DNA from: Acanthococcus lagerstroemiae
Lineage: Eukaryota; Arthropoda; Insecta; Hemiptera; Eriococcidae
Reading direction: 5' to 3'
DNA: 64,000 nt
Assembly: GCA_031841125.1 (NCBI GenBank)
Contig: CM063110.1
Coordinates: forward strand, 31,635,214-31,699,213
Position numbers and translations under genes: made by a program. Shown in pieces: positions 58,335 through 64,000 of the stretch. The notes under the pieces were generated by a model. It had not been told where the DNA came from, searched no databases, and worked only from the letters and a program-made list of their open reading frames with translations. Positions within the stretch are counted from its first letter, which is position 1. Each line of letters starts with the position of its first letter.

Positions 58335-58735
58335 CTGAAAATATTAGTCTAGGAAATACTTGCTGCATGTTTGTGTAAGAGTAATTTTTTTCAAATTTGA
58401 ATTTTTGAATGCTCCAATTTCAAACTTTTATTTGAGCCTAGGAATGATTTTTTCTCTAATTTCTCAGAATATCTTCTGCTTTTAGGACATGTTGGTGGTA
58501 TTCGCCTCACCTTTTTCGATAAAGATGACTTCTGAGACAATGAGTGTTGCTGACAACTCCTTATGTTAATCCTGTGTTCAATTTCGAGGGCCCAGGGGCA
58601 CGTGTTGAAGTTATTTTAAAAATCTGAAAATTTGGTGACATTACTTTCGTAGGATAAGGAAGAACTTCCAGGTGTGGCCCGGTCAAATTTCGAAAATGAA
58701 ATAAGAGGCATTCTGTTATATACCTACTGGTCATT
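58335..58735 (-). repeat. Repeat family E, copy 2 (inverted, no Helitron)
   Basis: Its reverse complement matches 51905-52105 and 52539-52650 in one uninterrupted run, so the point equivalent to the Helitron insertion (around 58515-58530) is empty here. Confidence 0.75.
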
Positions 58736-59705
58736 AATCTGACAGCTACGTTGACATTATTAAAAGGCGTCGAATTAACTCGTGAATAAATTCTCGTTTA
58801 TGTGTCTCGTAATATACAGGCGAATAAAATGGAAACTACATTTTATTGAGGTTATAATTTCGGGTAGAATGTGCCGTACAGCGTAGATCACCCCGTTATT
58901 TCTATACGTGTTTAATGTAACAACAATCACGTTCGGTTTATTTTGTGTGCGTATTTTTATTAATTTACGACGTATAATTCAAAAACATTAACATCAATAA
59001 CGAACAGGACGTTTTTAAATCCATAGAATGTACGTCACGGACTAATAAAGTGATCTTTGCGAACACGATTATTTTGATAATAAAATTCGTGTATGTTCGT
59101 TCCATTTTATAAAGATACCTACGAACATCTCATCGAACTGTATTCCATTTTATTCCTTTATTCGTTTACGGCTGCTTGCTCGCTCGTTTGTTCACTGCAT
59201 CTGGTGGTAGTGTTCTTTTTTTCTCTTTTTTCTCTTTTTTTTTTTTTTTTTTTTTGGATTACACGATATAAATCATCGATAGTAAATTTATTTCCGAGTC
59301 CGATGGTTCGCTAATAAATAAGACCACTTTCTTCATAAGTCGCTGCTTATCTCATTCGATTCATCGCTACATCAGCGAAATACAAACACGCGTGTAATTA
59401 CATTAAATATGACGCATTGTAAATGACTTAATTACGCAAGGCTAATTAAAGATCGAGTTTACAAGGTACACCTTGAGGCTTGTAAATATATAAAACTGGG
59501 AATGTGTATAGGTGTTTTGAGATTACACATCTTAGTTTGCGACGATATTTCATCTTCTTGTAAAATCTGTGTATCGTTTGTCGTTCTCTAACTGTTTTAG
59601 AAGTTTTCTAAAAGATGTGGAGCGGAGATTTACACAACTGCTACCTTAAATGTGTTCAAAAGTTAATGAACTCTCGCACGGTTAAGGTATACTGAATGTT
59701 ATAAA
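58736..59705. other. Anonymous DNA
   Basis: A T-rich tract lies near 59217-59255. No recognised coding or repeat. Confidence 0.5.
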
Positions 59706-60536
59706 GGGATTAGCGTCAATTAGGCGCGGCCGATTAGGCACAGACAATTGGGCGAAAAGAGGGACGGTGTCAAGTAGGCGAGAAGATGATTGGGCGCCGT
59801 AACAAAATTAGGCACCTGCTACGAAAAATTCAGTAATCGGTATTATGAAATATCAAATGAGTAAAAGACAAATAAATGTAGAATATAAAGTGAATAAAAA
59901 CAAAAATGAGGCATGTAGAACGTAGTTCAGTATATCACATGTTATGAGCAATGACACAAAGAAATTCGAGTGTGGTACTCGAATCATTATTCCTGCACGA
60001 TTGTACGGATACGTTGTTCTCTCATGATCACTTGAAGGCGTGAAGTTCAAAACATCCTATGTAGCAATGTCAAAAGTTTACAGGAGAAGCAAAAAACTGT
60101 TTCAGCTGAGGTGAAGGGGATGGGTTTGGCGAAATGGGTTCTCAGCCAAATGTCTGAAGCTTCATACACATGTCCATGTACAAATTTTGGGGCTCAGTCA
60201 TGCCTAAGGTTGACCTTGCGCACATCCTAAGTCAATGGGAAAGACAAAGAAAACGTACTAACAGAGTCTTATCAAACGCTTTTTACCACTTTGGAGTTAG
60301 GATGTTTTGCATGAATCGCTCGCGTTTGATGCGAGATCATTTTCGTGACATGAACGCAATCTTTCATAACCACCGATAGATGTAGTGGGAAATGCAGATC
60401 TGAATTAAAAAAAGAAACTCAATAATGAAACCAGATTTCGCGCCCAGTCGTCTCTCCCGCGCCTGAATGTCCATCGCGTCCAGGTTCGCGCCTCATTCTC
60501 TGCGGCCAATCGTCCGCGCCTAATTGCCCGAATCCT
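59706..60536. mobile_element. TIR element with AATTAGGCGCG subrepeats (Mutator-like?)
   Basis: The left ~100 bp repeats AATTAGGCGCGGCCGATTAG, AATTGGGCGA and GATTGGGCGCCG. The right ~110 bp carries the complement (GCGCCTAATTGCCCGAATCC at the end, GCGCCCAGTCGTC, GCGCCTGAATGTCC). The TIRs are thus built of short repeats of one GGCGC-containing word. The interior holds a 69-codon ORF (60170) without a motif I can confirm. Tandemly built TIRs recall some Mutator-like or foldback elements, but no 9-bp duplication is evident. Confidence 0.6.
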
Positions 60537-60659
60537 ATTATAGTGTGGGACACCCCTTAAACTAGATAAGTAGGCAAATCATCCTGATAACGTGTAGATA
60601 TGTTCATCTACTTCAGAATTTTGAGGGGGCAACGCTGTAGACATCAATTTGAAGAAATC
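60537..60659. other. Short anonymous spacer
   Basis: No feature seen. Confidence 0.4.
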
Positions 60660-61510
60660 ACAAGTAGGAACTGTTACACTACGATAAACGGAGTTGCCTA
60701 TTCCTAGTACAGAAAGGTTAGCCGTTCCACATTCTAGAAAGGGTAGCGCTTTTTTTTTTCTGTTATTAAAAACTGAAATCATGACAAAACTGTTTAAAAA
60801 TTTTATGAAAAAACATCATCTATAAACGGTTTTTTTTCGCCTAAAATGTTAATTATTTGATTTTGAACAGCGTAAGGGAAGTCTCCTCGCAGTACAGAAA
60901 GAATAACTTTCTTAATACAGAAAAAACTGCTTATTCCAGAACAGAAAGGGTAACCTCCTCCCATTATAGAAAGGGTAGCCTCCTAACAGTCGGTAGTGTC
61001 GGAGCGATTGAAAGGGTTGATTTGTACTCCCTCCCGTAAAAGATGTGGGTAAAAGCGTACCCCTCCCCCACACCGCCACCAGAATAGCTTAATATTGACA
61101 TTGAGTAAGTTAATAAAAGGACGCCTTGACAGATTTTAGAAACGATATTTACAAGACTGGGAAATTTTAAAGATTTTTTGCTTGCGAATTCAGCTTTTGA
61201 GAAATACGGTAGTTTTTTGCTTCTCAACTCAAATTTAAAATTTCTATGTACTTCTAAAAAGAAATTTCCGACGCCACTGCAGTATCGGTATGGAAAGGAA
61301 GGGTTGTCTTTTCCCAATATAAATGTGATAGCCAGTTTGTCGTAGGAAAATAGTATTTTTTATTTTAAATGACTTCAATTTATACATGATTATCATCATG
61401 AAACATCACCTAATAAAATGTTCTATCCCCGCCCCCCCATTTTAATTTTTTTTTTCATTTTTACTTGCAAAATGGTTACCCTAACCTTTCTCTACTGGTA
61501 GGAGGCTAAC

Positions 61511-61512
<2 letters not shown>
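60660..61512. repeat. Repeat-bounded segment with ACAGAAAGGGTA words
   Basis: Near the left end, ACAGAAAGGGTAACC/TAGAAAGGGTAGCC-type words recur six times (60710-60985). The complementary CTAACCTTTCTCTACTGG...GGAGGCTAACTG closes the segment near 61480-61512. The left start TTCCTAGTACAGAAAGGTTA and that right end look like an imperfect TIR, which would make this an ~810-bp element. Confidence 0.4.

Positions 61513-61513
<1 letters not shown>

Positions 61514-61554
<41 letters not shown>
61514..61554. repeat. (CT)n microsatellite
   Basis: Pure CT dinucleotide run of about 40 bp. Confidence 0.95.
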
Positions 61555-61558
<4 letters not shown>

Positions 61559-61984
61559 TGTTTTTCTTCCCTTCGATCTCTTCGGAAGATACTCGCAGGA
61601 ATTTTTTCGCCCTCCCTCCACCTTTGCTCGTTATTACCGCCGTCCACTGGTACCCCTTTCGGTATTTTTCACAAGGACGACGGCGTAACCCGATCATCCG
61701 GCGGGGCTGTCCCTCCTTCGTTGACGGTTGGTCTGTTTGTTTCGTTTTCTTGCTCTGTATATGAGGGAATGTGATATTTGCATTACTGAGTTACAAGATT
61801 GTTTTGATGTATTTCTAAACAGCCCGCTGAAGTTGATTAACGATTTTCTCGGGAGGGGATTGCGACCAAAACTAGGGTATGACGGTAAAAAATGGAACAA
61901 AATTAGGATAAATTTATGATGCAGAATTTGAAGCAAAATTCCAAATTGGAGGGTGCATGTCTTTAGCCTCCCTGTCAAGTGAAT
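61555..61984. other. Anonymous DNA
   Basis: Short overlapping ORFs on both strands (61694-61978 minus, 61728 plus) with no recognised domain. Confidence 0.45.
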
Positions 61985-62105
61985 TTCTCATCCCTCCGGT
62001 CACTGACGCGATGCTCGAAAGGGTAGTTCCTGTGGCCGGGGTGCGGTGTCATAGGAGCCACTTTGGCATGCGTGCATCGCCATACGTCCCACCACACCTA
62101 AATTG
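61985..62105 (+). mobile_element. Fragment of Jockey/R1-like non-LTR ORF2
   Basis: The reverse complement matches plus-strand 47641-47745: shared words include GTATGGCRATGCACGCATGC, CAAAGTRGCYCCTATGA and AACTACCCTTTC. On the plus strand it reads HFGMRASPYV, like YFGMRALPYV in the 47-kb element. It is too short to be more than a relic. Confidence 0.65.
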
Positions 62106-62149
62106 AATTTCTTAATAGTTCAAGAGTAGGTTGAGGGTCCCATGTGCAC

Positions 62150-62545
62150 GCCCCCCACCCCGAAAAATTTTTAATAATTTTGTTAATCGTTTGTGCATCG
62201 TTTGTGCAGAAATGTGCAACACTCTCCACTGTTTGTGCACACCCCCACCCCCACATAATTTAGCATCTGTCTGGGGGGGGGGAGCTGTAGAGACTATAGC
62301 TCTCTCCCCCAATCTGAATGTAAGCTTGAAAACCATGTCAATCGTTTTTGCACCGTTTTTATAGAAATGTGCACCATACCTCACCGTTTGTACACCCCCA
62401 CCACCATATAATATAGAACCTGTCTGGAGGAGCTTAGACACGATGCCCTCAATTCGAATTTAGGCTTGGAAACCATGTCAGTCGTTTGGGCACAGTTTGC
62501 AGAAATATGCCCACACCGCACTGTTTGTGCACACACCCACCCCCT
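62150..62545. repeat. ~140-150-bp tandem repeat, three units
   Basis: Units carry RTCGTTTGTGCA, GCAGAAATGTGCAMCA, CACTGTTTGTGCACACCCCC and then CATATAATTTAG...CTGTCTGGRGG. Starts lie near 62183, 62336 and 62477. Opposing ORFs over the region are by-products. Confidence 0.75.
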
Positions 62546-63067
62546 GTCACAAGCAAAGTAAAGTCAGCTTATTTGATCCATTGTATGACTTTTGAATGAA
62601 ATCACGAATAATAGCAATTTTGTACCTGAATGAGCTTTAATTATCCTCTCTGTTGATGCTGAATGTCTTGAAACAGTGAGGTTCATTTTGCAAGGACCTC
62701 CTCCCCCCCCCCCCCCGCTGCCGAAGTAAGATTGCGAATGCAAAACATGTCATAATTTAGTGCAATTTTGAACCACCTTTCTCGAGTATTGTATTCGCTT
62801 CTTTTACTGTTATTAAAAAAAGAAACGCAAATTTTTTTGGATTGAGCAGAAAATAGAAATTTTTGCAGAAATTAGGAAAATCAGTTGATTTAAAATTTAA
62901 AATCGAGGTAACATTTCTCCTATAAAGAATTATACCGCCCTCGGTGACCAATTACTATATATATGCTTTTTATTAGTCAATTGTTGATGGTTTTATGCTG
63001 ATTGCTGAAGACTTAGTTTACCATTTACCTAGTTCCAGTCATTCTATGTAAATTAAGGAATCTTGAA
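62546..63067. other. Anonymous DNA
   Basis: Contains a C run near 62701-62717; no gene recognised. Confidence 0.5.
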
Positions 63068-63360
63068 CAGGCCCGTAGAGAGCCTCATCCGGGCCTGGGG
63101 CTAGAAATAAAAGAGTCCCCTCCCCTCATAACAAATTTTAGCGAGGGAAATTTTCTCTGAGACGTTGAACAGAAATTGTATCTCCATCCCCTCAATTATA
63201 GGCATCTTTATGAACAATCTAAATAACTTGCACACAAAAAGGCAGTGTATATACATCGTATTTCTTATTTTTTCTGAGATTTTTTCCTCTCTGTCGGGCC
63301 CCAAGCTTTCCCGGACCCGGAGACAAAATACCCCCTTGTCCCTCCCTCTCTTTAGGCCTG
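63068..63360. mobile_element. hAT-like MITE, 293 bp, 8-bp TSD
   Basis: The ends CAGGCCCGTAGAGAG and (reverse complement) CAGGCCTAAAGAGAG are flanked by ATCTTGAA (63060-63067) and CTCTTGAA (63361-63368), seven of eight bases alike. An internal GGGCCTGGGG/GGGCCCCAAG pair extends the TIR imperfectly. There is no transposase; an 8-bp duplication with CAG ends is the hAT pattern. Confidence 0.87.
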
Positions 63361-64000
63361 CTCTTGAATTGGGATATTTCTTTTCCTTGTTGGATTATAT
63401 CGTATCTTTTAGTCTTGATGTTCATCTGGTTTCTAAACCAAATTTGTTCATTTTTATGTAATTTTGATATTATATGGATGAACATTATAAAATACATATA
63501 TATATGAGAAAGAGCGTTACATTTTCTAAATACCAGTACATACTACAATAAAAATTGTAAAATAAGGGAAGAAAAACACAGAATTTTCAGCATTGAGTCC
63601 TAATAATTTTTACTTATAGTAAGGGAGCATTAAGCTTACTTTGTATTTGTATGAATCGGGCCAAAAAATAATAGGTACAGAAAAGAGAATAATATGAAAT
63701 TTATTAAAATTAAACAACATTTCGGCAGAATTTAACATTTATGTGTCAGGAAAAATGACAGGACTGAACGCCTCGCTAGCAGAATCAAGTAGAATTTTTG
63801 TTCGTCTACAACAGAATTTCACTTTTCTCGGGAACACTGCTCTCAACTTTCCGTGATGCTGTTTTTATAATGCCTATTATTTCCTTTGTCATTTTTTCTA
63901 TGTCCACTGTATCTCTCACTCCTTCTCTTTTTTATTTCCTCATTTATTTTTTCATTATACTCATCCTCTTTCTCTTTTACTATTCTTCCTCCGAACTCTG
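63361..64000. other. Anonymous DNA at the window edge
   Basis: The last ~190 bp read open in places on the minus strand (IEKMTKEIIGIIKTASRKV), possibly a retrotransposon or lysine-rich coding relic continuing beyond the window. Not enough is visible to name it. Confidence 0.3.

Noticed and set aside
62112..62441. 109-codon minus-strand ORF opposite a 77-codon plus ORF
   Set aside because: Both lie in a ~145-bp tandem repeat with C-rich stretches; neither has a recognisable motif.
63810..64000. Possible lysine-rich coding relic on the minus strand (IEKMTKEIIGIIKTASRKV)
   Set aside because: The frame is broken by stops toward the window edge and too little is visible to assign a family.
1..64000. 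CRISPR arrays, bacterial operons or tRNA/rRNA genes
   Set aside because: Tandem arrays here lack spacer structure. I saw no cloverleaf with A and B boxes and no rRNA-like stretch, and the DNA has eukaryotic repeat content throughout.

Overview
The window is eukaryotic nuclear DNA, most likely from an insect. It is AT-rich, has no operon-like gene packing, and is dominated by satellites, microsatellites, non-LTR retrotransposon remnants, Helitron ends and many small non-autonomous DNA transposons. Frequent words such as GTAGGTACCTA and TACTCGTA would suit a hemipteran or lepidopteran, but that is only an impression. I could not establish any intact host gene. Two short exon-like stretches (near 18.5 kb and 21.2 kb) are the best candidates and both are weak.

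Layout. 1-5.1 kb: satellite array of about ten 505-bp monomers. 5.1-8.7 kb: anonymous AT-rich DNA with a minisatellite, a short degenerate tandem repeat and one copy of a dispersed repeat (family F). 8.7-14.5 kb: the decayed 3' half of an RTE-like non-LTR element, then 3.4 kb of degenerate ~110-bp tandem repeats, ending at a Helitron-type 3' terminus. 14.5-31.7 kb: mostly anonymous DNA holding microsatellites, a hairpin MITE, the inverted partner of F at 17 kb, a PHD-like ORF, a hAT-like MITE and a pair of C-rich repeats. 31.7-44.4 kb: a dense nest of mobile elements. It contains four copies of a MITE family (A) that makes a 4-bp AAAT target duplication, a 57-bp hairpin inserted inside one of them, two copies of a hAT-like element, a palindromic element with an 8-bp duplication, a 147-bp tandem array, and a broken large inverted repeat of about 1.3-kb arms spanning 37.2-44.3 kb.

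45-50.5 kb: two decayed minus-strand non-LTR fragments, the second (47.2-48.5 kb) Jockey/R1-like with a poly(A) tail, and a G-rich, strand-biased tandem region ending at a second Helitron-type 3' terminus. 51.9-58.7 kb: a decayed two-ORF RTE-like retrotransposon on the minus strand whose ORF1 is split by a 1.83-kb DNA element with ~480-bp terminal inverted repeats. It is flanked by inverted copies of a repeat (family E), one carrying a complete 433-bp non-autonomous Helitron and the other apparently an empty site. 59.7-64 kb: an element with TIRs built of AATTAGGCGCG subrepeats, a (CT)n tract, a third fragment of the Jockey-like family, a ~145-bp tandem repeat, and a hAT MITE with a near-perfect 8-bp duplication.

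Nothing here acts together as a pathway. The biology is transposition history: nested insertions, empty-site paralogs and rearrangements at insertion points. All boundaries were read by eye; identities and copy numbers genome-wide were not computed.
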